A stretch of 64,000 nt of DNA from Pseudomonas sp. B21-056 (GTDB lineage Bacteria > Pseudomonadota > Gammaproteobacteria > Pseudomonadales > Pseudomonadaceae): positions 5,890,001 through 5,954,000 of the forward strand of contig NZ_CP087203.1 in NCBI RefSeq assembly GCF_026016325.1, in the 5' to 3' direction. Both the position numbers and the translations under genes were made by a program. This document shows positions 1 through 8,716 of this stretch, one piece after another (within the stretch, counting starts at the first letter, position 1; each line of letters opens with the position of its first letter). The notes beneath the pieces were generated by a model. It did no database searches. It saw only the letters and a program-made list of their open reading frames with translations, and was not told where the DNA came from.

Positions 1-2
1 TG

Positions 3-854
3 CTGCTGTTGCTCAACACCCTGGTGCTGTTCGGGCCGTTGATGGTGTTCGCGCTGCTCAAGCTGATCCTGCCCGGACGTCTTCGCGACTATGCTTCCTG
101 GGCGGTGATGTGGATCGCCGAAACCTGGGCCGAGATCGACAAACTGATCTTCGCCCTGTGCATCCCCACCCGTTGGGACATTCGCGGCGGCGAAGGCCTG
201 CGTGGCGATACGTCTTACCTGGTCATCAGCAACCATCAATCCTGGGTGGACATTCCCGCCCTCATCCAGACCCTCAACCGGCGCACACCATTCTTCAAGT
301 TTTTCCTCAAGAAAGAGCTGATCTGGGTACCGTTCCTGGGGCTGGCCTGGTGGGCGCTGGATTATCCGTTCATGAAGCGCTACACCAAGGCTTTCCTGGC
401 GAAGAACCCGGAACTGGCCGGCAAGGACCTGGAAATCACCCGGGCGGCCTGCGAGCTGTTCAAGCGCCAGCCGGTCACCGTGGTGAACTACCTCGAAGGG
501 ACGCGCTTTACTGCTGCCAAACGCCAGCAACAGCAATCACCCTTTGCCCATCTGCTCAAGCCCAAGGCCGGTGGCGTGGCGTTCGTGCTCGCAGCGATGG
601 GCGAACAACTGGACGCGATACTGGATGTGACCGTGGTGTATCCACAGGAACGGATTCCGGGGTTCTGGGACTTGATCAGTGGCGCAGTGCCCAGGGTCAT
701 CATCGACATCCAGACCCGCCCGTTGGACCCGGCGTTGTGGCAAGGCGATTACGAAAACGACTCGCTGTTTCGCCAGCATGTCCAGAACTGGGTCAACCAG
801 CTCTGGACCGAAAAGGACCGGCGCATCGTCGCTTTGCTCGACGGGCGCGGCTGA
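3..854 (+). CDS. Acyltransferase, PlsC/YihG type, 5'-truncated by window edge
   Basis: A 1-acylglycerol-phosphate-acyltransferase-like membrane protein, expected to transfer an acyl chain from acyl-CoA or acyl-ACP to a lysophospholipid at the inner membrane. The catalytic NHxxxxD block is visible as NHQSWVD (about residue 75 of the visible part), and a second acyltransferase block is seen as YLEGTR near residue 162. The reading frame is open to the left edge with hydrophobic codons, so the TTG at position 9 is unlikely to be the true start and the gene probably begins upstream. The stop codon abuts the convergent DUF2780 gene with no spacer. The fold call is confident. The substrate cannot be told from this sequence; E. 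coli YihG is the closest family I recognise. Confidence 0.85.
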   Translation: MLLLNTLVLFGPLMVFALLKLILPGRLRDYASWAVMWIAETWAEIDKLIFALCIPTRWDIRGGEGLRGDTSYLVISNHQSWVDIPALIQTLNRRTPFFKFFLKKELIWVPFLGLAWWALDYPFMKRYTKAFLAKNPELAGKDLEITRAACELFKRQPVTVVNYLEGTRFTAAKRQQQQSPFAHLLKPKAGGVAFVLAAMGEQLDAILDVTVVYPQERIPGFWDLISGAVPRVIIDIQTRPLDPALWQGDYENDSLFRQHVQNWVNQLWTEKDRRIVALLDGRG

Positions 855-1433
855 TCAGATACCGGCACCGGTGCCCCAGATACCGCCGAGGTTCTGCAGC
901 AATGAGCTGGCCACGCCTTGCTGGCCGAGGTACTGGAGGATCACCGGGGCAAACTGACCGATCATGCCACTGTCCATGCCCAACGCACTGAAAGCGTTGT
1001 TCAAGTCGTTGGTGTCCTTGACGTTGCCCAACAGGCCGTCGAGCAAGGCATTCTTCTGCGAGCCGCCACCGAGCAGGCCGCCCAGGCCATTGAGCCCGCC
1101 AATGGCGCTATTGCCGGCAATCTGGTCCAGGCCTGGCACGCTTTGGCTCAGTTCGGAAAACTGCGGCTCGCTGAGGCGGTTCTTCGCCAGCCCCAGCATT
1201 GCACCGGCACCGCCGATGGCCTGCTCCGGCGTGATCTTCAACTCCGAGCCCAACGTGTTCAGCAGCCCGGCGGCTTCCGGTGCCGCGGCCACGGCGCCTT
1301 TCCCCTCCTCGCCCTGACCACCCTGCATGGCCGCCACCGCATTGGCCGCATCACTGAGGCTGAACTGCGCGAAGGCCGGACCGGCCGCCAGCGACAGCAG
1401 GCAAGACAGTGCGAAACCGCGTGAAACCTTCAT
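855..1433 (-). CDS. Exported DUF2780-type protein
   Basis: A 192-residue protein with an N-terminal signal peptide (basic MKVSRG, then a hydrophobic stretch ending in AFA before QFSLSD), so probably periplasmic. The mature part is rich in Gly, Ala and Leu, with repeated GL/GG clusters (GLNGLGGLLGGG), typical of proteins annotated as DUF2780/VcgC-VcgE in gammaproteobacteria. Their function is unknown. It lies tail to tail with the acyltransferase, and the two stop codons are directly adjacent. There is no other context to suggest a role. Confidence 0.75.
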   Translation of the reverse strand: MKVSRGFALSCLLSLAAGPAFAQFSLSDAANAVAAMQGGQGEEGKGAVAAAPEAAGLLNTLGSELKITPEQAIGGAGAMLGLAKNRLSEPQFSELSQSVPGLDQIAGNSAIGGLNGLGGLLGGGSQKNALLDGLLGNVKDTNDLNNAFSALGMDSGMIGQFAPVILQYLGQQGVASSLLQNLGGIWGTGAGI

Positions 1434-1607
1434 TGCGAACGTCCTCTTGAGCCACTAAAAAGCCGCCCGATAAGGAGCGGCACAAAATCGTGGATTGGAC
1501 TGGGGCCCATGACGATTGTTCCCCGGGCCCACTTTCTGATCCCGTGACAAGAATTTCACGGTGGGCGCAAATACCGTACAGTGCGTCTCCCCCAGCAGAG
1601 TTTGCCC

Positions 1608-2186
1608 ATGGACGTAAAAATTGGTGGCGCCACCCTCGCGGTCATCCTGGCGGGCATGCTTATCGCACTGGGTGTCAACGAATGCCAGAAGGGGCCCCTG
1701 ACCCCGAAGTTTTCCGATGGTGTCAGTGAAGAGCAGAAGACCTGGCTGACCATCGAGCACCGCATCAAGCGCTACGACCCGTCCCTGACCTCGGTGACCC
1801 GCGACCAGCAAACACTCACCATCACCTATCGTCCGGACGCAGCCACCGAGAACGACGAAGGCTGGGTCCCGCGCATGCTACGCGTCGTCGGCCATGGGCT
1901 CGCGGCGCTCAATAACGCACCAGGGGGCCAGCAGTACACCCAGGTGACGGTCAAGGCCAGGCGCCTTGCCGACGACGACGTTGAACTGGTCTACGACATG
2001 CAGGGGTTCGATGCGATCAAGACCCAAAGGGATGGCTACACCACCTTCGCCAGCATGCCCCGCAGCCTCACCTTCGGCAGGGATGCGCTGGCCCAGGCCC
2101 AGCAGGAATGTCGGGACACGAATGTCTGGGGTTTCTACCCCGACTTCTGCGAGCGGGTCAAAACGGCAACAACGACCCAGCCGTGA
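1608..2186 (+). CDS. Membrane-anchored hypothetical protein
   Basis: I do not recognise this 192-residue protein. The chosen ATG begins MDVKIGGATL and leads straight into one hydrophobic helix (about residues 6-24). That suggests an N-terminal signal anchor with the rest in the periplasm. The Cys after the helix sits in VNEC, which is not a good lipobox, so it is probably not a lipoprotein. An in-frame start 27 bases upstream would add polar residues before the helix and looks less likely. The soluble part has no motif I can name. It is followed by a strong terminator, so it appears to be a single transcription unit. Confidence 0.65.
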   Translation: MDVKIGGATLAVILAGMLIALGVNECQKGPLTPKFSDGVSEEQKTWLTIEHRIKRYDPSLTSVTRDQQTLTITYRPDAATENDEGWVPRMLRVVGHGLAALNNAPGGQQYTQVTVKARRLADDDVELVYDMQGFDAIKTQRDGYTTFASMPRSLTFGRDALAQAQQECRDTNVWGFYPDFCERVKTATTTQP

Positions 2187-2227
2187 GCCAGGAATCCATA
2201 TCTGATGGGTGGTCGAACGATACAAAT

Positions 2228-2256
2228 AAAAAGGGCGACATCACTGTCGCCCTTTT
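2228..2256. terminator. Bidirectional intrinsic terminator between hypothetical gene and fdhA
   Basis: AAAAAGGGCGACA, loop TCAC, then TGTCGCCCTTTTT: a perfect stem with an A-run on the left and a T-run on the right. It can end transcription of the plus-strand hypothetical gene and of the minus-strand fdhA unit. Confidence 0.85.
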
Positions 2257-2274
2257 TCCGTCTTGCTTCCAACC

Positions 2275-3474
2275 TTACGCCGCGCTGAACATCTTGTGCG
2301 GGTCAATCACGAATTTCTTCGGTACGCCGGCATCGAACTCGCCGTAGCCTTTCGGCGCGTCGTCCAGGCTGATGACCTGTACGCCGACGATGTCCGCGAT
2401 GTTGATGCGGTCCCACATGATCGCCTGCATCAGCGCGCGGTTGTACTTCATCACCGGGGTCTGGCCGGTGTGGAAGCTGTGGGACTTGGCCCAGCCGAGG
2501 CCGAAACGGATGCTCAGGGCACCGATCTTCGCGGCGGCATCGACCGCACCCGGATCTTCGGTCACGTACAGGCCAGGAATACCGATCTTGCCGGCAACAC
2601 GGGTCACTTGCATCAAGGAGTTGAGTACGGTGGCCGGGGCTTCGTGCTTGACGCCGTCATGGCCGTGGCCACGTGCTTCGAAGCCGACGCAGTCAACGGC
2701 GCAATCGACTTCAGGCTCGCCCAGCAGCGCGGCGATTTGCTCGTGCAGCGGGGTGTCGGTGGACAGGTCGACAATTTCAAAACCCTGCGCCTTGGCGTGA
2801 GCCAGGCGGATGGAGTTGACGTCACCGACGATCACCACCGCAGCACCGAGCAGACGCGCCGAAGCGGCCGCCGCCAGGCCAACCGGACCTGCACCGGCGA
2901 TGTACACCGTGCTGCCAGGACCAACGCCGGCAGTCACGGCACCGTGGTAACCGGTAGGCAGGATGTCGGACAGGCAGGTCAGGTCACGGATTTTTTCCAT
3001 GGCCTTGTCGCGGTCCGGCAGCTTCAGCAGGTTGAAGTCGGCATACGGCACCAGCACGTATTCGGCCTGGCCACCGGTCCAGTCGCCCATGTCGACGTAA
3101 CCGTAGGCGCCGCCGGCACGAGCAGGGTTGACGGTCAGGCAGACGCCGGTGTGCTGTTCCTTGCAGGAACGGCAGCGACCGCACGCTACGTTGAACGGCA
3201 CCGACACCAGATCACCAATCTTCAGGTTCTCGACGTCGCTGCCCTTCTCGATCACTTCACCGGTGATCTCGTGACCCAGGACCAGGCCGGTCTGGGCGGT
3301 GGTACGGCCGCGCACCATGTGCTGGTCGGAGCCGCAGATGTTGGTCGATACCACGCGCAGGATGACGCCGTGCTCGATCTTCCTCCCACGCGGGTCCTGC
3401 ATTTTTGGATAGTCGATTTTCTGTACTTCGACCTTGCCGTTGCCGAGATACACGACACCACGATTACCAGACAT
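2275..3474 (-). CDS. fdhA: Glutathione-independent formaldehyde dehydrogenase
   Basis: A zinc-dependent medium-chain dehydrogenase of 399 residues that oxidises formaldehyde to formate with bound NAD. The N-terminus has the catalytic zinc Cys in STNICGSDQH (Cys47) and the GHE block (LGHEITGEV). Structural-zinc cysteines are seen in CGRCRSCKEQHTGVC, and the Rossmann motif GAGPVGLAAA follows near residue 175. Length and sequence fit the Pseudomonas glutathione-independent enzyme. It is the last gene of the glyA-soxBDAG-purU unit, about 130 bases after purU. It removes formaldehyde released when methyl groups are oxidised off betaine, dimethylglycine and sarcosine. Confidence 0.93.
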   Translation of the reverse strand: MSGNRGVVYLGNGKVEVQKIDYPKMQDPRGRKIEHGVILRVVSTNICGSDQHMVRGRTTAQTGLVLGHEITGEVIEKGSDVENLKIGDLVSVPFNVACGRCRSCKEQHTGVCLTVNPARAGGAYGYVDMGDWTGGQAEYVLVPYADFNLLKLPDRDKAMEKIRDLTCLSDILPTGYHGAVTAGVGPGSTVYIAGAGPVGLAAAASARLLGAAVVIVGDVNSIRLAHAKAQGFEIVDLSTDTPLHEQIAALLGEPEVDCAVDCVGFEARGHGHDGVKHEAPATVLNSLMQVTRVAGKIGIPGLYVTEDPGAVDAAAKIGALSIRFGLGWAKSHSFHTGQTPVMKYNRALMQAIMWDRINIADIVGVQVISLDDAPKGYGEFDAGVPKKFVIDPHKMFSAA

Positions 3475-3602
3475 GCTTTCACCTCGCTGTTGTTTTTGTG
3501 GAACTGCGTCACCCAGGCAGGCAGCGCGTTTGTGCTCGGATTAGTACTGGAATTATCAGAGAAGAACTGCTCGTCATCGGGCCTCAAAGCGCCGCCAAGC
3601 AT

Positions 3603-4460
3603 CTAAAGAACGACAGTGCGATTGGCGTTCAGGAACACGCGTCTTTCGATGTGATACCCCACGGCCCGGGCCAGGGTGAGCCCTTCGATATCCCGCCCCT
3701 TGGCGATCAGGTCCTCGGGGTAATGGCTGTGGTCCACCACTTCCACGCCCTGGGCGATGATCGGGCCTTCGTCCAGGTCGTTGTTGATGTAGTGCGCCGT
3801 GGCACCGACCAGCTTCACGCCTTTGTTGTAGGCCTGGTGATACGGTTTGGCGCCCTTGAAGCCAGGCAGCAGGGAGTGGTGGATGTTGATCGCCTTGCCG
3901 TCGAGCTTGCGACACAGCTCCGGCGACAGCACCTGCATGTAGCGGGCGAGAATCACCAGTTCGGCGCCGGTGTCCTCGATCACCTGCCACACCTGCCGCT
4001 CCTGGGCCGGCTTGTCGTTCGGGTCCAGGGGGAAATGGTAGTAGGGAATCTGGTGCCAGTCGGCCAGCGGCTTGAGGTCCGGGTGATTGGACACCACCGC
4101 GACCACGTCCATGGACAATTGGCCGATGCGCTGGCGGTAGAGCAAGTCGTTGAGGCAGTGATCGGCCTTGGACACCATGATCACGACTTTCGGCCGGTAG
4201 TTGGGCGGCGTCAGTTCGAAGACCATGCCAAAGGCTTCGGCGCGCTCGGCCAGGCCGGCACGAAAATCCTGCTCGTCGAAGCCATCGGGCTGACGGAACT
4301 CCACGCGAATGAAAAAACGCGCCGAGAGCCGGTCATCGAAGGAGTGGTGCTCGGTGACGTAGCAGCCCTGCTCGAACAGAAAGCGGGTCACCGCGTCCAC
4401 CGTGCCGAGCACGCTGGGGCAATCGGCAGTCAAAATCCATGTGTCTGGGGCGCGGCTCAT
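3603..4460 (-). CDS. purU: Formyltetrahydrofolate deformylase
   Basis: Hydrolyses 10-formyl-tetrahydrofolate to formate and tetrahydrofolate, recycling the folate charged during sarcosine oxidation. The N-terminal ACT domain (ILTADCPSVLGTVDAVTRFL) is followed by a formyltransferase domain with NHPDL, ARYMQVL and the catalytic IHHSLLPGF block. The start MSRAPDTW is chosen because AGAGGAG lies about 8 bases upstream; the longer open frame to 4487 runs into a REPIN and is spurious. At 285 residues it matches the family. It is the penultimate gene of the sarcosine operon, separated from soxG by a complete REPIN. It is probably the sox-linked paralogue (purU2 in P. aeruginosa numbering). Confidence 0.93.
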   Translation of the reverse strand: MSRAPDTWILTADCPSVLGTVDAVTRFLFEQGCYVTEHHSFDDRLSARFFIRVEFRQPDGFDEQDFRAGLAERAEAFGMVFELTPPNYRPKVVIMVSKADHCLNDLLYRQRIGQLSMDVVAVVSNHPDLKPLADWHQIPYYHFPLDPNDKPAQERQVWQVIEDTGAELVILARYMQVLSPELCRKLDGKAINIHHSLLPGFKGAKPYHQAYNKGVKLVGATAHYINNDLDEGPIIAQGVEVVDHSHYPEDLIAKGRDIEGLTLARAVGYHIERRVFLNANRTVVL

Positions 4461-4475
4461 TCGTGATACTCCTCT

Positions 4476-4582
4476 GATCGTTCCCATGCTCTGCGTGGGA
4501 ATGCCGCCATGGACGCTCTGCGTCCGCTTTTGGGACGCGGAGCGTCCCGGGATGTGTTCCCACGCGGAGCATGGGAACGATC
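4476..4582. repeat. Complete REPIN, family A, between soxG and purU
   Basis: An inverted pair of REP units. The outer arms are GATCGTTCCCATGC...GCGTGGGAATGC and the mirror image TTCCCACGC...GGGAACGATC. The inner arms are GGACGCTCTGCGTCC and GGGACGCGGAGCGTCCC. Each arm can itself form a hairpin, such as TTCCCANGC-TCT-GCGTGGGAA. It matches the halves that flank the RAYT gene near 13.5-14.1 kb. Confidence 0.9.
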
Positions 4583-4592
4583 ATCGGTGTAA

Positions 4593-5225
4593 TCAGGCCT
4601 GCACGCTCAAGCCATACTCAGCCGACGCATCCTGCAGCCACAGCCACCAGTAATCGGAGAAGCTGCGACGGATCAGCAGTTCCCAGGTGTCTTCGGCAGT
4701 GTGGCGGATCACCAGTTGCGACTTGGCGAACACCGTGCCCACGGCCTTGCCTACCGGGAAGCTGCTTGGGTGTACATCGTAGCTGGTGGATTTCATCAGC
4801 ACGTCGCGCACGTTCGGGCCGGACAGCTCGAGGATCTGCTGGCCGCCGCTGACGTTGACGATCTGGATGTGCAGGTCGCCCAGGGCTTCACGCAATTTCT
4901 TCTCGGCGGCGAACTCTTCACCGGTCGGCACGACCAGCAGCCATTCATCCGGCCCCATCCATTGCAGGCTGGTCTCGCCTTTGACGATGACGCTCAACGC
5001 GCCTGGCAGTTCGATGCCCAGGGCCTTGTGCACACCCGCGGCAAATGCCGCATCGTGGCCATCGCCACGGATGGTCAGGTGGCCCAGGAGTTTTTTCTCG
5101 CGCACGGTCACGCCGGCGTTCTTGCGACCCTTGCCCACCAGGCTGGCGAGGTCGGCATGGTGCAGCGACGACTCGGCTTTGGCCCCGGTGGTTGGGCGTT
5201 GTTGGTAAACATTGGCTGCTGTCAT
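4593..5225 (-). CDS. soxG: Sarcosine oxidase, gamma subunit
   Basis: A 210-residue subunit of the cytosolic heterotetrameric sarcosine oxidase (SoxBDAG), which converts sarcosine, O2 and tetrahydrofolate to glycine, H2O2 and methylene-tetrahydrofolate. The fold is GcvT-like, with the typical segments WMGPDEWLLV, VNVSGGQQILELSGP and WELLIRRSFSDYWW. The start MTAANVYQQ is chosen because everything upstream in frame is REPIN sequence. The gene sits between two REPINs, which separate it from soxA (about 130 bases) and purU although all are on one strand. This subunit helps assemble the complex and has no catalytic residues of its own. Confidence 0.9.
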   Translation of the reverse strand: MTAANVYQQRPTTGAKAESSLHHADLASLVGKGRKNAGVTVREKKLLGHLTIRGDGHDAAFAAGVHKALGIELPGALSVIVKGETSLQWMGPDEWLLVVPTGEEFAAEKKLREALGDLHIQIVNVSGGQQILELSGPNVRDVLMKSTSYDVHPSSFPVGKAVGTVFAKSQLVIRHTAEDTWELLIRRSFSDYWWLWLQDASAEYGLSVQA

Positions 5226-5246
5226 ATAGCACCTGTCTCTTGAATT

Positions 5247-5352
5247 GATCGTTCCCACGCTCTGCGTGGGAATGCCGCCATGGACGCTCTGCGTCCGCTT
5301 TGGGACGCAAAGCGTCCCGGGATGCATTCCCACGCAGAGCATGGGAACGATC
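5247..5352. repeat. Complete REPIN, family A, between soxA and soxG
   Basis: The same organisation as the copy at 4476-4582: GATCGTTCCCACGC...GCGTGGGAATGC, then GGACGCTCTGCGTCC, its mirror, and a closing GGGAACGATC. It ends five bases from the soxA stop codon, so it lies inside the operon. Confidence 0.9.
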
Positions 5353-5357
5353 AGGTA

Positions 5358-8300
5358 TCAAATATTCTGCCGATCACCCTTCGGATCGAAGAACACCGAA
5401 GAAACGATCTCGGCCTCGATCACGCTGCCATCGGCCTGTGGCGAGAAGACCCGCTCACCGATACGCTTCAAGCCGCCCTTGACCACACCCATGGCGAACG
5501 AATAGCCCAGGGAGTTGTGTGCATAGCTGGAAGTCACGTGACCCACCATGGTCATCGGGATCGCCTGCTTGGGGTTGAAGACCAGTTGCGCACCTTCCGG
5601 CAGCCAGACATTCGGGTCGATCGGCTTGAGGCCCACCAGTTGCTTGCGGTTCTCACGCACGCAATCTTCACGGTTCATGCCACGCCAGCCGATCCACGAG
5701 AACGGTTTGGTACGGCCTACGCACCAGCCCATGTTCAGGTCGTCCGGGGTCATCGAGCCGTCAGTGTCCTGGCCGACGATGATGAAGCCCTTCTCGGCCC
5801 GCAGTACGTGCATGGTTTCCGTGCCGTACGGGGTCAGGTTGTACTTCTTGCCCGCCTCGACGATCTTCTCGAGCACGCCCATGGCGTAGTCGGCCTGCAC
5901 GTTGACTTCGTACGACAGCTCACCGGTGAACGAGATCCGGAACACCCGCGCCGGTACGCCGCCTACCAGACCTTCTTTCCAGGTCATGAACGGGAAGCCG
6001 TCACGATCCAGGTCGATGTCGGTGACTTCGCTCAGCAGCTTGCGGCTGTTGGGCCCCGACAGGGTCATGGTTGCCCAGTGGTCGGTGACCGAGGTGAAGT
6101 ACACCTTCAGGTCCGGCCATTCGGTCTGCTGGTAGATCTCCAGCCATTGCAGCACACGGGCCGCACCGCCGGTGGTGGTGGTCATGATGAAATGGTTGTC
6201 GGCGACGCAGGCGGTCACGCCGTCGTCGAACACCATGCCGTCTTCCTTGCACATCAGGCCGTAGCGGGCCTTGCCCACATCGAGCTTGGTCCAGGCGTTG
6301 GTGTAGATGCGGTTGAGGAACTCACGGGCATCCGGACCCTGGATGTCGATCTTGCCCAGGGTCGAGGCGTCCAGCAAACCGACGCTGTCGCGCACGGCTT
6401 TGCATTCGCGCTTGACCGCGGCATGCAGGTCTTCGCCATTTTTCGGGAAGTACCAAGGGCGCTTCCACTGGCCGACGTCTTCGAACTCGGCTCCGTTCTT
6501 CAAGTGCCAGGCGTGCAGCGCAGTGAAGCGCACCGGCTCGAAGATGTGCCCGCAGTTACGGCCGGCGATCGCACCGAAGGTGACCGGCGTGTAGTTCGGA
6601 CGGAACATGGTGGTGCCCACCTGCGGAATGCTCACGTTCATCGAGCGTGCCGCGATGGCCAGGCCGTTGATGTTGCCCAGCTTGCCCTGGTCGGTACCGA
6701 AGCCCAGTGCGGTGTAGCGCTTGACGTGTTCCACCGACTCGAAGCCTTCGCGGGTGGCGAGTTCGATGGCGGCGGCGGTGACGTCGTTCTGCAGGTCGAC
6801 GAATTGCTTCGGTGCCCGTGCGGTGGCTTTTTCGTGCGGCACCTGGAACAACGCCAGGGTTGGCTCTTCATGACGGCTCAGGGCTTTGGGCAATACGCCT
6901 TCCACCGCTTTGAAACCGGCTTCGCTGGCCGCGCGCACACCGCCCTCGAAACCATCGGCCAGGGTGTCGCCGAGGCTGTAGACACCATTCACGCCGCCGA
7001 CGCATACGCGCTTCTGCGGCGCTTCACCCGGTACGAAACCGAGGATGTCTTCACGCCAGACCGGCCTGCTGCCCAGGTGCGAAGCCAGATGGACCACCGG
7101 ACTGTAGCCGCCGGAACTGGCGACCAGGTCGCAATCGAGCCATTCGCCAGGGCTGGTGACCTTGTGCGCACGGACGTCGATCGCGGCAACGCGGGCAGCG
7201 GTGACGCGCTTGCTGCCACGGGCCTCGATCACGGCGCTGCCGGTGAGGATGCGGATGCCTTTGGCACGCGCCTCTTCCACCAGCGCACCACGCGGGTTGC
7301 TGCGGGCGTCGGCGATGGCGATCACTTGCAGGCCGGCGTCGAACCAGTCCAGGGCCACGCGATAGGCGTAGTCGTTGTTGGTGCTCAGCACCAGTTTCTT
7401 GCCCGGTGCCACGCCGTAGCGACGTACATAGGTAGAGACTGCACCGGCCAGCATGTTGCCCGGCACGTCGTTGTTACCGTAGACCAGCGGACGCTCGCAA
7501 GCACCGGTGGCCAGCACCACGCGCTTGGCGCGGACGCGGTTGATGCGCTGACGCACCTGCCCGATCGGCGCGCGATCACCCAGGTGGTCGGTCAGGCGCT
7601 CGTGGATGGTCAGGAAGTTGTGGTCGTGGTAACCGTTCACCGTGGCGCGAGGCAGCACCACCACTTCAGGCAGCGAGCGCAGTTCAGCCACCGCAGCGGC
7701 AACCCATTCGGTCGCCGGCTTGCCATCCAGGCTTTCACGGGTATCGAGCAGGCTACCGCCGAACTCCTCCTGCTCATCGGCCAGGATCACGCGCGCACCG
7801 CTACGTGCGGCAGCCAATGCGGCAGCCAGGCCGGCAGGGCCCGCACCGACCACCAACACGTCGCAGTGACGGTTGATGGCGTCGTAGGTGTCCGGATCGT
7901 TCTCGGTCGGCGAGCGACCCAGGCCCGCGGCCTTGCGGATGTACTTCTCGTAAGTCATCCAGAACGATTGCGGGTACATGAAGGTTTTGTAGTAGAAGCC
8001 CGGTGGCATCATCTTGCCGCCGACTTTACCCAGAATACCCATCACGTCGTTGTTCACGCTCGGCCAACCGTTGGTGCTGGAGGCGACCAGGCCCTGGTAC
8101 AGCGCCTGTTGCGTGGCACGCACGTTAGGGATCTGCGTGGCTTCGGTGGCTCCGATCTGCAGCACCGCGTTCGGCTCTTCGGCGCCAGCGGCGAAAATGC
8201 CCCGTGGACGAGAGTACTTGAAGCTGCGGCCGATGATGTCGACACCGTTGGCCAACAGTGCAGCGGCCAGGGAATCGCCTTCGAAACCTTTATAGCTCTG

Positions 8301-8375
8301 GCCGTTGAAGGTAAAGCTCAATACTTTGCTGCGGTCGATCCGTCCGCCGTTGGACAGGCGATTGATCTGGCTCAT
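5358..8375 (-). CDS. soxA: Sarcosine oxidase, alpha subunit
   Basis: The 1005-residue large subunit of heterotetrameric sarcosine oxidase. An N-terminal ferredoxin-like domain (FTFNGQSYKGFEGDSLAAAL) is followed by a dinucleotide-binding domain with VGAGPAG at residues 176-182 and a second nucleotide-binding segment. The C-terminal GcvT-like half (from about residue 620) holds the tetrahydrofolate site, where the methyl carbon is captured as methylene-tetrahydrofolate. Length and domain order match the family. It overlaps soxD by four bases (ATGA), which indicates translational coupling. Confidence 0.96.
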   Translation of the reverse strand: MSQINRLSNGGRIDRSKVLSFTFNGQSYKGFEGDSLAAALLANGVDIIGRSFKYSRPRGIFAAGAEEPNAVLQIGATEATQIPNVRATQQALYQGLVASSTNGWPSVNNDVMGILGKVGGKMMPPGFYYKTFMYPQSFWMTYEKYIRKAAGLGRSPTENDPDTYDAINRHCDVLVVGAGPAGLAAALAAARSGARVILADEQEEFGGSLLDTRESLDGKPATEWVAAAVAELRSLPEVVVLPRATVNGYHDHNFLTIHERLTDHLGDRAPIGQVRQRINRVRAKRVVLATGACERPLVYGNNDVPGNMLAGAVSTYVRRYGVAPGKKLVLSTNNDYAYRVALDWFDAGLQVIAIADARSNPRGALVEEARAKGIRILTGSAVIEARGSKRVTAARVAAIDVRAHKVTSPGEWLDCDLVASSGGYSPVVHLASHLGSRPVWREDILGFVPGEAPQKRVCVGGVNGVYSLGDTLADGFEGGVRAASEAGFKAVEGVLPKALSRHEEPTLALFQVPHEKATARAPKQFVDLQNDVTAAAIELATREGFESVEHVKRYTALGFGTDQGKLGNINGLAIAARSMNVSIPQVGTTMFRPNYTPVTFGAIAGRNCGHIFEPVRFTALHAWHLKNGAEFEDVGQWKRPWYFPKNGEDLHAAVKRECKAVRDSVGLLDASTLGKIDIQGPDAREFLNRIYTNAWTKLDVGKARYGLMCKEDGMVFDDGVTACVADNHFIMTTTTGGAARVLQWLEIYQQTEWPDLKVYFTSVTDHWATMTLSGPNSRKLLSEVTDIDLDRDGFPFMTWKEGLVGGVPARVFRISFTGELSYEVNVQADYAMGVLEKIVEAGKKYNLTPYGTETMHVLRAEKGFIIVGQDTDGSMTPDDLNMGWCVGRTKPFSWIGWRGMNREDCVRENRKQLVGLKPIDPNVWLPEGAQLVFNPKQAIPMTMVGHVTSSYAHNSLGYSFAMGVVKGGLKRIGERVFSPQADGSVIEAEIVSSVFFDPKGDRQNI

Positions 8376-8701
8376 ACCTTCTCTCCCAGAGCCTGTGCGG
8401 CCGCTTTCGGACTGTCAGCCTTGTTGGTGAATTGCGGCTTTTGGCCGATCTTGTAGGTTTCCAGGATTTCGTAGCTCACGGTGTCACGGGTCGCGTTGAA
8501 GTACTGACGGCAACCGGCGGCATGGATCCACAGCTCATGGTGCAAGCCGCGCGGGTTGTCGCGGAAGAACATGTAGTCGCCCCACTGTTCGTCGGTGCAG
8601 CCGTTCGGATCCAGTGGGCGCGGGATGTGTGCCTGGCCGCCGGCATGGAATTCCTCTTCGGAGCGCAGTTCGCCGCAATGAGGACAGAAGATGTGCAACA
8701 T
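8372..8701 (-). CDS. soxD: Sarcosine oxidase, delta subunit
   Basis: The 109-residue small subunit of heterotetrameric sarcosine oxidase. The zinc site typical of SoxD begins with CPHCGELRSEEEFH (Cys6, Cys9, His19). The conserved ELWIHAAGCRQYFNATRDT segment follows. Its stop overlaps the soxA start, and soxB ends 15 bases upstream, giving the standard B-D-A order. Confidence 0.95.
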   Translation of the reverse strand: MLHIFCPHCGELRSEEEFHAGGQAHIPRPLDPNGCTDEQWGDYMFFRDNPRGLHHELWIHAAGCRQYFNATRDTVSYEILETYKIGQKPQFTNKADSPKAAAQALGEKV

Positions 8702-8716
8702 AGGATTTTTCTCCTG

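Noticed and set aside
4461..4487. Longer N-termini of purU (to 4487), soxG (to 5342) and the dihaem cytochrome (to 20189)
   Set aside because: The added residues are translated REPIN sequence (repeated VGMHPGTL/PTQSVGTI-like strings) and lack ribosome-binding sites; the internal ATGs are better.
5280..8456. Long plus-strand open frame (1058 codons) opposite soxA
   Set aside because: It is an antisense shadow of soxA caused by high GC at third positions. It has no recognisable domains, and soxA itself matches its family over the full length.
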